From Salminus brasiliensis (taxonomy: Eukaryota > Chordata > Actinopteri > Characiformes > Bryconidae): a stretch of 64,000 bases of DNA. A program made the translations under genes and the position numbers. Below the pieces are notes generated by a model. That model had not been told where the DNA came from and made no database searches. It saw nothing but the letters and a program-made list of their open reading frames with translations. The stretch covers positions 20,072,027-20,136,026 of the forward strand of contig NC_132893.1 in assembly GCF_030463535.1 (NCBI RefSeq), read 5' to 3'. Position 1 is the first letter of the stretch. Each line of letters begins with the position of its first letter. Below, piece by piece: positions 42,536-63,323 of the stretch.

Positions 42536-43191
42536 ATACACATTCAAACGCTTTCACAAATGCTGCTGGCAAAAAGCTCTCAGTAAAGTTCTCGGCTCTA
42601 AAAGCTTTCATTTCTGGCTCTTTCATTTTAACACTTCCGCCATTTCCACACATAAACAGGACATGTAATCATGCAGAAGCAGTACGGATGTAGATCAAAG
42701 TGATTCCCTCACTCAGCAGATGACCATTTCTGGATCGTAACGCAGGCATTTGGTCTATTTTGAATAACAAATCATGTATTTTGCCTGGTTTATACAGCAT
42801 ATTTTACTAGTACTGGAAATGAAAGGCATATTGAACAAGTGTAATGCGAAGGCATCAAACAACGGGCCTTCATGTTGACCACTGAGACCTTTTATCTCTG
42901 AGATGGACACCATGTTTTAGAACCGGGCGTTCTAAAACAGTCTGAAATGTAACGTACATTAATGTAACAACAAGTCATTCTGGTAGTAATTGAATGTAGC
43001 AATGAGTATTTGGACCTTTTTTTTTTTTTACTGGTCCGTCCATCAGTACCCTGACCCAGTCTAATTTCCTTGTTTATTTGTAGCGCAACCCTGCTGTAGT
43101 CTATTATTACAGTATAACGCTGTCACAGAGATACGCAGCCTGTTGCTTTATGTTTTATGCTACATTTCCAGTCACTCAGTAATTGTATATG

Positions 43192-44628
43192 TACACAGTG
43201 CTTCGAAAAAAGTGTCCCCTGTCTGAATTTCTGCACAGTTTCACTTTTTTTTTTTTTGTCCTAATCTTTAATCCATTTTAGAGTGGATTGTATTCGTATA
43301 TATGGTGCATCTTTGCTGAGCAAGGTATCAATTGTCCAATCGTCAGGTCTGAATGTGCTTAACCCCCAGAAAATTCATTAGGATCATTACTAATAGACAG
43401 TGTGACTGCTTCAATTATGACCATCATTGATTTGGGCCAGCCCTGCCTCATCTAAGGGCGTCAGTTGATGAGTTTGTAATCTCATGAAAAATCCAAGCGC
43501 ATCAAAATGTGCCACAACAAACCATGTAAGAACATTCTCCCCGCTGATTGGTTCCGACTGTCTGAGATGGGAGCTGGAAAGCAAATACAGGAAGAAGGTC
43601 CTATGTTCCAGACTAGTGCATATTTCTGTACAGTGGAGCAGCGGCAGAGACGCCATCTGTTCATAGCTGTAGTAATTATCTGGGCAGTATACCAGGTTAA
43701 ACTACACCTGCAGAATGTTTGGCTCAAACCTGAGAAGGACACCTGATAGCTGGGTGGGATCAAGGTCAGAGCTCACGTTGTCACCACAAACAAACCGCTC
43801 CAGAGTTCATTTGGGAACAGATTGAGACCACTTCCTTTCAAGGGTCTTGGTGCGGTTGTTGTGGTCTGCATCCGAGGACGATTACTGTATTCACACCTGC
43901 CCAAAGGAATCAGACTAAAAAAAGTGCGGGTGTGAAAACGCCCTGAATCTAACTCTGGGTCTTTAAATCTGAGAGAGCTTGGCAGCATACAGGTTGTAAA
44001 TCAGCCAGGCAAATCGTGCCACAGCAAAGAGATGTTCCTAAGGCCCTCAGTTATGGACTCCTATCAGTGTGGAATAGGTTACAAAGCCATTTCTGATGCA
44101 TTTCTCATCCTCCCAGGAGTGGACCCCCTCCTACAAAATCTCTCCACGGGCAAGGGCTACAATCTAGAAAAGGACCAAAATAAAACCCAACAACATTTAA
44201 CTACAGTAACTACAGGCCTCTCTCGCCTCAGCAAAGGACACTGGGCAAGAATCCAAGGGATCGATTTTAAAACAAAAAGGAAAAGAAATGCTTATGTAAC
44301 GTTTGTCAAGAAACACCTAGGTGTTTTCCAAGGAGGAGTGGCCCAGTATTCCTCAATAGCACTGTGAGATACTAATCAACGACTACAGGAAGCGTTGTTG
44401 TTGGTGGCAGGTTTAGCTTGCAAGGGGGTGTAAGAAGATATTAAGAGGAAGGAAATATCACTTTTCACACAGGGGAATTAAGTGTTAAATATCGTGTTTT
44501 AAAAATAAGTACATAAAATGTTGATCACATAGGTCCCTCTGGGTGCCTTTTATGTATTATAAGGCATAATAAAGGTGCACAAATTCAGGAATCCTGACAG
44601 GGAGCAAACGCTTTTTCACAGCACTGTA
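43192..44628 (+). mobile_element. Degenerate TIR DNA transposon, about 1.4 kb
   Basis: The left end TACACAGTGCTTCGAAAAAA and the right end (reverse complement TACAGTGCTGTGAAAAAGCG) are inverted copies flanked by TA. The match continues as CCCTGTC...GAATT...TGCAC. The interior has no intact transposase frame; GAAACACCTAGGTG and TTTTCACACAGGGG phrases recur in fish repeats. Superfamily is probably Tc1/mariner, by TA ends only. A second insertion may lie near 43480-43960. Confidence 0.6.
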
Positions 44629-45397
44629 TATTTGCACAAACCCCAGCCTTTACCTTCACTTACACAGAAAGCAAAGCTGGAAATCATCTGGCCTCCAATG
44701 TGGACACCTTACCCTACTGATTCTCATACTACTACAAGTAGTAAACTGCCCAGAATTCTATAACAATGGGTACTTACTATACTAATGCAGGTCCAGAATT
44801 AAACTCTTAAGCCTCCTAAATGGTTGCCTGGAGTTCACTATGGGTTGTGTACCATCAGCATGACCCATAATCTATGACAAGGTTATTTCAAATAGAGCAC
44901 AGCAACATGTCTGATCTGACGTACAAATATAAGCCACAATGATACCATCTAAAAAGAAAATGGAATTTTGTTTACTGTGGTGCCATGACTGTGACGAGCG
45001 GCATATCAAAAACAACAGGGTTGCTGGATCAAATCTTGTAAGATGAGACCGAAGTAATTTTAAGTGCTAGAGAGCCACAGAGTACTCCTCTGATGACGTG
45101 GCCAACTTTCAATACTCTGAAACCCGATACAACGATTTCAGTTGTTTATTACTAATGCGATATTCCTGCCCCTACACTGTGCTAATGGGAAGGTAAAACC
45201 TTCACCGTTTCAGGCTTTAGGGTCAGTGTTTACAAAAGCTCTGAAGGCCTGTAGTGCTCTTTCAATGTACAGCATAAAAAAAAGGAAAAGATTTGCATAA
45301 ATCTTATTTTTTGTCCTTATCCTCCCCCCAGTGTTAAGATGTTTACCAGGAAAAAAAGAAACACTCCCTTTCTAACCCTTGCGGGAAAGGTCAAGGG
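44629..45397 (-). other. map3k7cl: Region downstream of map3k7cl
   Basis: Probable 3' untranslated region of map3k7cl plus intergenic sequence. A minus-strand AATAAA at 45145-45150 lies about 250 bases past the stop codon and is a plausible cleavage signal. Confidence 0.4.
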
Positions 45398-55544
<10,147 letters not shown>

Positions 55545-56060
55545 TTATTCCTTGAAGAGGGGAGGCACGGATGAACGGACGGGCATACGCAGAGGGCACA
55601 AAGCGTGTTTCCTTTAATACACAGCTGTAATGTGAGATCATTCACCTCTCAGGGGCTATGACTGGATTTCATCATGTGCCCAAAGCTGCATCAGGGATTA
55701 AACAATTAGAGGCACAGGCTCTCTGAGCCAAAGAGTGAGGTCACACTTCTCTGGGACTGGTTAGTGTCTTCATGTAACTGTTTTATACAACTTTACACTA
55801 CATGTATCTCTCCGTGCAACTGGTATACTGTTCATTGGGTCAAATGTGTGTATTATTATGTGTACCTTCCTTAAACCACCTAATGTAGACTACATAGTCT
55901 TACTGGAGACTGTCTCCATATCAAACCATGTATTTTAGTCACTTGGCTACAGAACAAGGACACACAATAACGTGCAAAATAATGTCTGATCAAGTAAAAC
56001 AGATCATCTAACAGGTTTTATTCCTTACTTTTTCCTCTTTTGAGATCAAATAAGTCTTAC

Positions 56061-56091
56061 CTGACTATGGAAACGTATTTCTGAGAATCTC
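56061..56091 (-). other. map3k7cl: Candidate 31-base non-coding leader exon of map3k7cl
   Basis: On the minus strand GAGATTCTCAGAAATACGTT... ends TAGTCAG. It is preceded by a strong acceptor (TTTTTCTTTTCCAG) and followed by a good donor (GTAAGACTT). It lies about 0.5 kb upstream of the start codon. Supported by splice sites only. Confidence 0.35.
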
Positions 56092-56281
56092 CTGGAAAAG
56101 AAAAAGGTTTAAAAGACTCAATAAAAATAAAAAGAACTCTTTCCACAGAAGAAAAAGCAGCACAGTAGCTCAGAGGTCCCGGTTTAGCTTGGGTAGCTCT
56201 CTAATGTTGGCTAGCATTGCCTTCTCTGAAAGTGGACAAAGGAATCATATCTGCAGCTCTTCAGCAGAAGAGTCTGTGTTT

Positions 56282-56282
<1 letters not shown>

Positions 56283-56349
<67 letters not shown>
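56283..56349. repeat. (TG)n(AG)n microsatellite
   Basis: About 25 bases of TG followed by 40 bases of AG. Confidence 0.96.
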
Positions 56350-56356
<7 letters not shown>

Positions 56357-56903
56357 CTGCCCACCAGGATCTAGCCCTGCTGGGAGTCCCTCGGATGTCG
56401 ACACTTCACTCAGCTCTGCGTGATTTTGGGCAGGGAGAAGGTCCAGCGCTCAGATCAGCGCCGAGCGAACCAGACAAGCAGCGGGTGATGCAAGGGGTCT
56501 GAAATGAGGCCATTTCCCTGAGACCGACTCCTCAGCTTTCCTCCCTTCTTTTTCTTCCCTTTTCTGTAGTGTCTGAATCTTCATATTCTGTCATGAATAT
56601 GTTTATCATCCCGCTGTATGATTTTTTTTTTCATATTTAATCCTATTTAAAACAGTCGACGTCACACAAACACATTACATCCAAAAATCACAGAAATTAA
56701 ACGTTTTTTAACCATTTGAGACATTAAAAAAATATTTAAACTATTTAACATTTTAGTAAAAAAAAAAGTCGTTTTTATCATGTGAGATAACTCATAATTT
56801 TAAAAATATTTAAATATTTAATATTTATCCATTCACCCTCTCTGTTTACTGTGTCTAGTGTCTGTTGTATTTATTGTGTGGTTCTGGTTCCATGTTTGCA
56901 CAG

Positions 56904-56907
<4 letters not shown>

Positions 56908-56945
<38 letters not shown>

Positions 56946-56951
56946 ACACAC
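56908..56951. repeat. (CA)n microsatellite
   Basis: CA repeat with one TA interruption. Confidence 0.96.
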
Positions 56952-57614
56952 GTATCTGTCCTGCTGTGTCTCTATCCCGTGTTGGACCACAGTCCCGGAA
57001 GAGTGTAATTCTGCTCCACATAAAAATAAAAAATACTTTTACTTAACAATAATAACCGTTATTAATAAATTATTACACGTGATGCTAAAAATGACGCACT
57101 AAACTTCATGCAAAGTAAATGTAAATAAGCATAGGATTTATTTTATCTTAGAGAATAACTAGGCACTTTAGTAAGTCAATGTAAATGTTATGCTGTTAGT
57201 GTTTTCATTTTAATTTATCATGTGTTTATTTAATTTACTGTATCGATATTACACGGAGCGGTTATTATATTCATGTTTATATTAATATAAATGAGATACA
57301 ATCATTTCCATCATGTACATACATACAGCCTATAGCAGTCATAGCATTTGCATATTCATAACCCTGATAGTGATAATAAACAAAAATTGACCAATAGTAA
57401 AAGCCGAGGCACCTTCGCTTACGAGCTGTTTACCAACTCGGTCGGCCCGGGCGAAAAGACACGTGGACCAAGTCCGGTGGCAGTTTTTGGGGGCAACTTA
57501 GAGGACAGTCAGAAAACAGTTGGTAAATGCTTTTAACTGTACCATTCCTCTGTAGTCCACATAGTCTGTATAAGCTACTGGTTACAATTCATTATTTTTA
57601 TAACGTCACTGTTA

Positions 57615-57634
57615 CCCCCCCCCCCCCCCCCCCC
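57615..57634. repeat. Poly-C run of 20
   Basis: Twenty consecutive C residues; the length may be unreliable in any assembly. Confidence 0.9.
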
Positions 57635-58155
57635 AAGTACACATACATAAATTAATTAATTATGTATTAATATATTATATTAATAATGCTTGTGCTGCGA
57701 TACAGGGAACATACAGCTCATCAGTCTTAAAGGGACCTAGAATGGAAAACTATATTTACCTTGGCATAGAACTGACATTACCGTAAACCTCAAACACTGT
57801 TGTCTCTTCATTGAAAAAAAAAAGCTAAAAATCCAGCATAACCAAAACAGAGCTGTAAAATGAGTCCCACCTCAAACTGTTTTGTACTCGTTTAGGCTCA
57901 TTTTATTCATGCCCTCAAAATTTTCTTACCTCCAGCCCACCAGCAAAAGCCTTTCTACTGCTGTAACAGCTGTGTAAAGCTGTAATATGGTGTTGTTGAA
58001 ACCACCACCAGAACCAGCATATTTTTGCGTGATCTTTTGTGTGAATAATTACAAAAAAAAATAATAATGATAACGTTTTTGTCACAGTGTTTAAAATAAC
58101 ACCATGTTGTGCTGTACTGCGTGGCTCCTGTGATCCGTCGCTGGTACCGAACCAG

Positions 58156-58160
58156 CCAAT
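58156..58160 (+). promoter_or_regulatory. cct8: CCAAT box upstream of cct8
   Basis: CCAAT in AGCCAATCAGAGC, the classical NF-Y context, about 345 bases before the cct8 start codon. Confidence 0.45.
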
Positions 58161-58504
58161 CAGAGCAGAATGTAGCTACCATTTTTATTCCACCATAAAA
58201 AAACTGAACAAATGCATTTGGCCCATTTAAAGGGGATATTGGAAAATGTCACGAAAATCGCCTTGCTTTGGGTACAGAAATCCACACAAAATTAGGAAAT
58301 AATGAATAGTGTAGGATACAGGCCCTTTAACGGCTCGAGGAATCGATTCGATCGTAGCTCGACTGATCAGCCTGTGAATCTAAGTCTCCGTGTCTCGGTC
58401 ATCGACCGTCGTCCTGTCTTTCTTAGCCGCATGCTCCGGTTGTGCTGCAGCGGCTCTCAGCATCACACCCAATTCACCCTCACCGGGGCTCTACAACACT
58501 CAGC

Positions 58505-58564
58505 ATGGCCCTCCACGTCCCCAAAGCTCCGGGCTTTGCCCAGATGTTAAAGGATGGCGCAAAG
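58505..58564 (+). CDS. cct8: cct8 exon 1
   Basis: ATG to donor GTAGGG, 20 codons: MALHVPKAPGFAQMLKDGAK. Upstream bases CTCAGC ATG G give a fair initiation context. Confidence 0.96.
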
Positions 58565-61500
58565 GTAGGGTTTGCCTGGTTTATTCGTGTATAAACGGAG
58601 TTTTTAGCGAGGTGTTAACGGTAGCTGCGCTGTTAGCTAGCTAGCATGCTAGCGTGAATCATGTGGGTGGAGATTTCTAGAACATGGGCCCAAGAATCCC
58701 TCATATTTCGCTATTAACTATTAACCCGACGAATCCCCTTATTTAGCTAGTTTTATGACTGTAGGCTGTGTTTATTGTATTGAGCTGGGAAGGGTCCTGA
58801 ATATAGCAGTAATAGCGTTTTTGAGATATTAGCTCATTGTTAATTAAGCATGTGCATTCAACTCCTAGTGCCTCAGTTAGCCGATTAGCCCAGTGACAGT
58901 AATGTCCGTTACACAAACCGTTTGCTTATTATAGACATTATTTAACGTAGCGTGTGAAGTATTTGATAATAGTAATGTTGATTTTGAGATGATTAATTTG
59001 TTATTAATGTGATTTTATTAAATTGTTTTTTATGGTCAGATTCTCAGAATAGAGACCCACCCTTATGTCATATAAACAGACAGGTGCCAAGATTCAAAGC
59101 AGCGATGCCCCTATAATGTGGTAGACCAACGCCTGAAAGGTTTATATGCATGTGTGTCTTGCTAGGCGTAAATCTTAGCTGTCACATTTGACTTTTAGTG
59201 AGCTCAGTTTAATCACAAGCACAGTTAGTTTTGGTTTCTGTGATGATCTGTCACATTTGGAGGGGGTTGATGCTACTTTGCAAAGCTCTCTAATTCCTAA
59301 TTCTACGTTGACTTCTCTGATCAGCATTATTCAGGTCTTGAGGAAGCTGTCTTTAGAAATATCCAGGCATGCAAGGAGCTGGCACAGACCACAAGAACTG
59401 CATACGGACCAAATGGTAAAACGTGCTTACCTACATCAGGATGTTACATTTTCAGCGGTTTTAGTGATCACTTGGGACTATTTTGCATAACATGATTGAA
59501 GTGATTTTCTGATGTATGTTTCCAGGCATGAACAAAATGGTCATCAACCACTTGGAGAAACTCTTTGTGACCAATGATGCAGCCACCATTCTGAGAGAGC
59601 TCGAGGTGAGATTGTCGTACAGTGACTTGATGGGCTCCAAAGTTGTCACTTATTCATCTGCACGGCCTCCTAAGTGTGATTTTTTTTTATTTTTTTATTT
59701 ATTTATTTATTTATAGGTCCAGCACCCAGCTGCTAAGATGATTGTGATGGCATCCCACATGCAAGAGCAGGAGGTGGGAGATGGAACTAACTTCGTCCTG
59801 GTGTTTGCTGGTGCTCTGCTTGAACTGGCAGAGGAGCTGCTCCGAATGGGTCTCTCTGTTTCAGAGGTGAGGAGCTGCTGTTTTGTAGTTGCCCTTATTG
59901 TCTGGACCCCCAGGCTGTTTTATTATAAACGAAGTACAAGTTTTATACAGGATGTATAATTGTGACTACTGCCTTGATTGCATGCAGACTATTTCTGGCA
60001 CATTCTACATTTTTTTTTTTGTTTGAGTTGACTGGGATTTTATTAGGATTTATCTAAACATCAGTTGATTTGCTCCTTCTGGCACTACTGCTACTCCTAT
60101 TGGTTCTTTTTGTAATAAATACAAAAAAAAAGAAGCATGAACACGATAAGTTCACTAATTGAGTAGAGAGGAGGGGGTTTCTCAAACCTGTTTATGTCTG
60201 ACATTATTGGTACTTTAGAGTTTACTCAATTACTTTCTTTTTTTTTTTTTTTTTTGATATCCAGGTCATTGAAGGCTATGAGATGGCCTGCAAAAAGGCT
60301 CTGGACATTCTGCCAGACCTGGTCTGCTCCTCTGTCAAGAACCTGCATGACTTAGCTGAGGCCACTGCAATGATCCGTACCGCCGTGATGAGCAAGCAGT
60401 ACGGCAATGAGGACTTCCTCGCCGATCTCATCGCTCAAGCCTGTGGTAAGGGGCTGCATTCGATATTCCAAGATCATGCAGGATTCTGTCTAATGTTTGA
60501 GTTTGCTTCTTCTGAACATTTTGGAATTTTGAGTCAGATATTGAAAAATGGCTTTGATCTGTTCCATTTACAGTTTCCATTTTCCCTGAGTCTGGCAGTT
60601 TCAATGTTGATAATGTCAGAGTGTGTAAGATTTTGGTGAGTTACCCTTTAGTGTTTTGACTTTTTCAATATGTTAAGTTGGATGTAGTAAATAATATTTC
60701 AGTGTTTGGTTTTTGGCTTGTTTTGTGTTCTCATACTGGTCATTTGTACATGTAGGGTTGTGGACTGAATGCCTCTTCAATGCTTCATGGAATGGTTTTC
60801 AAGAAGGAGGCTGAAGGAGACGTCACATCAGTTAAAGATGCCAAGATAGCTGTGTTTTCTTGTCCATTTGACTGCATGGTTACTGAGACCAAGGTGAGCA
60901 TATTGTGTATGAATCAGTTTGTGGCTAGAAGTGTTTATAGTTACAATACACACTCCCATTTTCTGAAGATTAATATTGTGATGCATCATTAAATGCTATA
61001 ATGAAGGGTTTTGTTTACACATTAACACTGTAGGTTTATCATTCACCTTTTAATCCCAATGCAGAAACTATTATGAATTGTTTGGTAGTTTTTGCACATT
61101 TTATGGATTCCCACAGGGTTTCATTTTAGGGTGTGTGTATTGTGAAACTGATCCTAATTGTGGCAGTAATGTAGTGAAGAACTGAAGTGTGGACTTACAC
61201 AGTGGGTTTAAGAGATTCAGTGAAATGGCAAATTAGCGGGGAATTAGTTTGATAATTTTTAGTTTGTTATGAAGCTGAATAGAAATCTAAATCGGCATAA
61301 GTTCCTTTCTCTTTTCAGTCGTTCACTTGAACGGTGACCAGATTTTTTAGGATTATTACACATTAACTACATTTCATTCGCAAGTTTGCATGCTAACATT
61401 TGGCCATATCTGATCATAAATCATCATTAATGCTGCTACAGGTTACTTCAGGAGTCATCATCACACATCCAACTTTCTGTTTTTGCTTGAAATGAGCATG

Positions 61501-63323
61501 AACACTTGTTTGAGCATGTATTGGATACTTCTCATTCACGTATTTCATTTGTTCATTTCTATGAGACAGTGGCTATGTTTACTTGTAAAGTTATTCGCCA
61601 ATCTGATTAAATTCATTCTGATTATAGATCAAGTCTAAGGTGTTTATGCACACTCTGCTCAATTATCAATCATTCGATAACTTTACATGCACACTACAAG
61701 TAATTAGATGCACATGCGTAGCTCACCAATGCCAGTTACCACGAGCATCATGCGTGTTTAGTCAGAGTGACCCAAGCAGAAATATGCTTTCAAGCCTATC
61801 CTTCTTGGTAGGAAAGCTGTCAGCAAACCCAACATCCCTTTTTTTTTTTTTTTTTTGCTGGCAAGAGGCCAATCACTTTGTACAAGTACACAGTGGAATG
61901 ATTTATTTTTATTTTTTTTAGTACAAAAAGTGCAACGTGGAACAAAACACAGTACAGGACATTCATTTGCTTATGTACTTTTTGGAAGAGCTTGATAAAC
62001 GTATCCACAGACCAAATATACCTGCCAAATGCGTAATGGTGAGTGTTAATTTTCTCCACTGTCTTTATGTCTCCCTTAGGGCACAGTGTTGATAAAGAAC
62101 GCTGAAGAGCTGATGAGCTTCAGTAAAGGAGAGGAAGACTTAATGGAGGCGCAGGTGAAGGCCATTGCTGATGCCGGTGCTAATGTGGTGGTAACCGGGG
62201 GTAAAGTGGCAGATATGGCTTTACACTATGCCAACAAGTACCAGCTCATGGTAGTACGGTAAGAAGATACTACTAGACTATTGCATACCTTTAACTGTTT
62301 ACCATCAGTTGGAGCCTTTAATGTGTGTTTAATGGAGACAGTTCAGACACTGCTCTGCATGCATGTGAGCTGACACGCAACATTTTCTGTGCTTTTTTCA
62401 CCAAGGCTGAACTCCAAATGGGATCTTAGAAGGTTGTGCAAAACTGTCGGTGCTGTAGCGTTGCCTAGAATGGTAAGTCTTGACTTTAAATCTAGTCACA
62501 TGTTGCTATCATCCGACTTAAATGTGAAATTAATAATAGTACTGTAAATGCTCAGTTTCCTGGTGCCTACATTAGTCTTGTTCATGTTTCTCCAGACTGT
62601 TCCTACTCCAGAGGAGATGGGGCACTGTGACAGTGTGTACCTGACAGAGGTCGGAGATACCCAGGTCGTAGTGTTCAAACATGGTAAGAGTTATTCAGTC
62701 ACTTCACATTGTCTGTTTGAGATGAACCAATAAAAATGCTCCAAAATCTTTTTACATTGACTTCCATTCAGAATGAAGGTGTAACCGAACAAAATATTAG
62801 TCCAGCTCTCCCTTTTTAGTTGTTTGTCTTTTTTTACTTGCATGGAACCTCAAAAGTAGTTCTTAAAAGGACAAGGCTCCAGACCAACAGTACTTTTATT
62901 TTATTTATTTATTTATTTATTTTTTTAATTACAGAGAAAGAAGATGGAGCCATCTCTACGCTTGTAATTCGAGGCTCCACAGACAACCTGATGGATGACA
63001 TTGAACGAGCCATCGATGATGGAGTGAACACCTTCAAGGTCCTTGTCAGGGTAAGTGTACTATATCATTGGACACGATGTGTTCTCTACCTTTGAACAAC
63101 CAGCTAAAAACTATGTTCCTCAGGGTTATTAATTTGTTTACAGTAAGTCAACACTGATTAGTTAGCTCATATTTATTATTTTTATATGCTATTCTTACTG
63201 TCCAATTGCTGTAAAAAGCCTCTTCTCATTTAGTCTGTTATTTATTCCTAGGACAAGCGACTGTGTCCTGGCGCCGGGGCTACAGAAATTGAGCTGGCTA
63301 AACAGATTATGTCTTATGGAGAG
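58505..63323 (+). CDS. cct8: T-complex protein 1 subunit theta (CCT8), 5' part
   Basis: Subunit of the cytosolic chaperonin CCT/TRiC, the double-ring ATPase that folds actin, tubulin and other proteins. Twelve coding exons are seen: 58505-58564, 59325-59415, 59526-59605, 59717-59866, 60265-60445, 60574-60635, 60756-60893, 62080-62258, 62406-62472, 62596-62683, 62935-63050 and 63252-63323. They total 1284 bases, 428 codons, all in frame with GT-AG borders; human CCT8 has about 548 residues, so about 120 are beyond the window. Start MALHVPKAPGFAQMLKDGAK matches human. The ATP site parts YGPNGMNKMV and EVGDGTNFVLVFAGALL are intact. The apical domain has SCPFDCMVTETK and ADAGANVVVTGGKVADMALH. It ends at DKRLCPGAGATEIELAKQIM. 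Head-to-head with map3k7cl. No degenerate features. Confidence 0.98.
58565..59324 (+). other. cct8: cct8 intron 1
   Basis: First intron, 760 bases, GC-moderate; nothing recognised. Confidence 0.75.
59325..59415 (+). CDS. cct8: cct8 exon 2
   Basis: Acceptor TGATCAG, donor GTAAAA. HYSGLEEAVFRNIQACKELA then QTTRTAYGPN; ends in the nucleotide-binding YGPNG motif. Confidence 0.95.
59526..59605 (+). CDS. cct8: cct8 exon 3
   Basis: MNKMVINHLEKLFVTNDAAT, ILRELE; identical to human over this stretch. Acceptor TTCCAG, donor GTGAGA. Confidence 0.97.
59717..59866 (+). CDS. cct8: cct8 exon 4
   Basis: 50 codons, VQHPAAKMIVMASHMQEQEV, GDGTNFVLVFAGALLELAEE, LLRMGLSVSE. GDGT is the chaperonin ATP-hydrolysis signature. 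Acceptor TTATAG after a TTTA repeat, donor GTGAGG. Confidence 0.98.
59867..60264 (+). other. cct8: cct8 intron 4
   Basis: 398 bases, ending in a run of about 18 T before the acceptor. Confidence 0.8.
60265..60445 (+). CDS. cct8: cct8 exon 5
   Basis: VIEGYEMACKKALDILPDLV, then LHDLAEATAMIRTAVMSKQY and FLADLIAQAC. Preceded by a long T-run and acceptor ATCCAG; donor GTAAGG. Confidence 0.97.
60574..60635 (+). CDS. cct8: cct8 exon 6
   Basis: 62 bases: (V)SIFPESGSFNVDNVRVCKIL, human SIFPDSGHFNVDNIRVCKIL. Acceptor TTACAG, donor GTGAGT. Too short to appear as its own frame. Confidence 0.95.
60756..60893 (+). CDS. cct8: cct8 exon 7
   Basis: 46 codons: GCGLNASSMLHGMVFKKEAE, GDVTSVKDAKIAVFSCPFDC, MVTETK. 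Start of the apical domain. Acceptor TGTAG, donor GTGAGC. Confidence 0.97.
60894..62079 (+). other. cct8: cct8 intron 7
   Basis: Largest visible cct8 intron, 1.19 kb. No repeat family or exon was recognised; a T-run stands at 61839. Confidence 0.75.
62080..62258 (+). CDS. cct8: cct8 exon 8
   Basis: GTVLIKNAEELMSFSKGEED, LMEAQVKAIADAGANVVVTG, GKVADMALHYANKYQLMVV. Acceptor CCCTTAG, donor GTAAGA; Arg codon split CG|G. Confidence 0.97.
62406..62472 (+). CDS. cct8: cct8 exon 9
   Basis: LNSKWDLRRLCKTVGAVALP, RM. Acceptor ACCAAG, donor GTAAGT. Confidence 0.95.
62596..62683 (+). CDS. cct8: cct8 exon 10
   Basis: TVPTPEEMGHCDSVYLTEVG, DTQVVVFKH. Acceptor CTCCAG, donor GTAAGA. Confidence 0.96.
62935..63050 (+). 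CDS. cct8: cct8 exon 11
   Basis: EKEDGAISTLVIRGSTDNLM, DDIERAIDDGVNTFKVLVR. A TTTA repeat precedes the acceptor TTACAG; donor GTAAGT. Confidence 0.97.
63252..63323 (+). CDS. cct8: cct8 exon 12
   Basis: 24 codons: DKRLCPGAGATEIELAKQIM, SYGE. Human reads DKRLVPGGGATEIELAKQIT here. Donor GTAAGT. Next exon (human TCPGLEQYAIKKF) is not in the window. Confidence 0.96.

Larger units (their letters stand above)
39900..43191. other. Intergenic DNA upstream of bach1
   Basis: No gene recognised. It contains microsatellites (40151, 40462, 40634, 41011), a 22-bp inverted repeat (41853-41929) and a Tc1-like remnant (42103-42535). Confidence 0.5.
55545..58504. other. Region between map3k7cl and cct8 starts (divergent promoters)
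   Basis: Contains map3k7cl leader sequence on the minus strand and the cct8 promoter on the plus strand. A CCAAT box stands at 58156-58160 and GC content rises from about 58280. Microsatellites occur at 56283, 56908 and 57615. The two start codons are 2.96 kb apart, so fully shared promoter elements are not certain. Confidence 0.45.

Noticed and set aside
58302-58550. Frame upstream of and overlapping cct8 exon 1
   Set aside because: Out of frame with MALHVPKAPGF, and the transcription start may lie within it; no evidence that it is translated.
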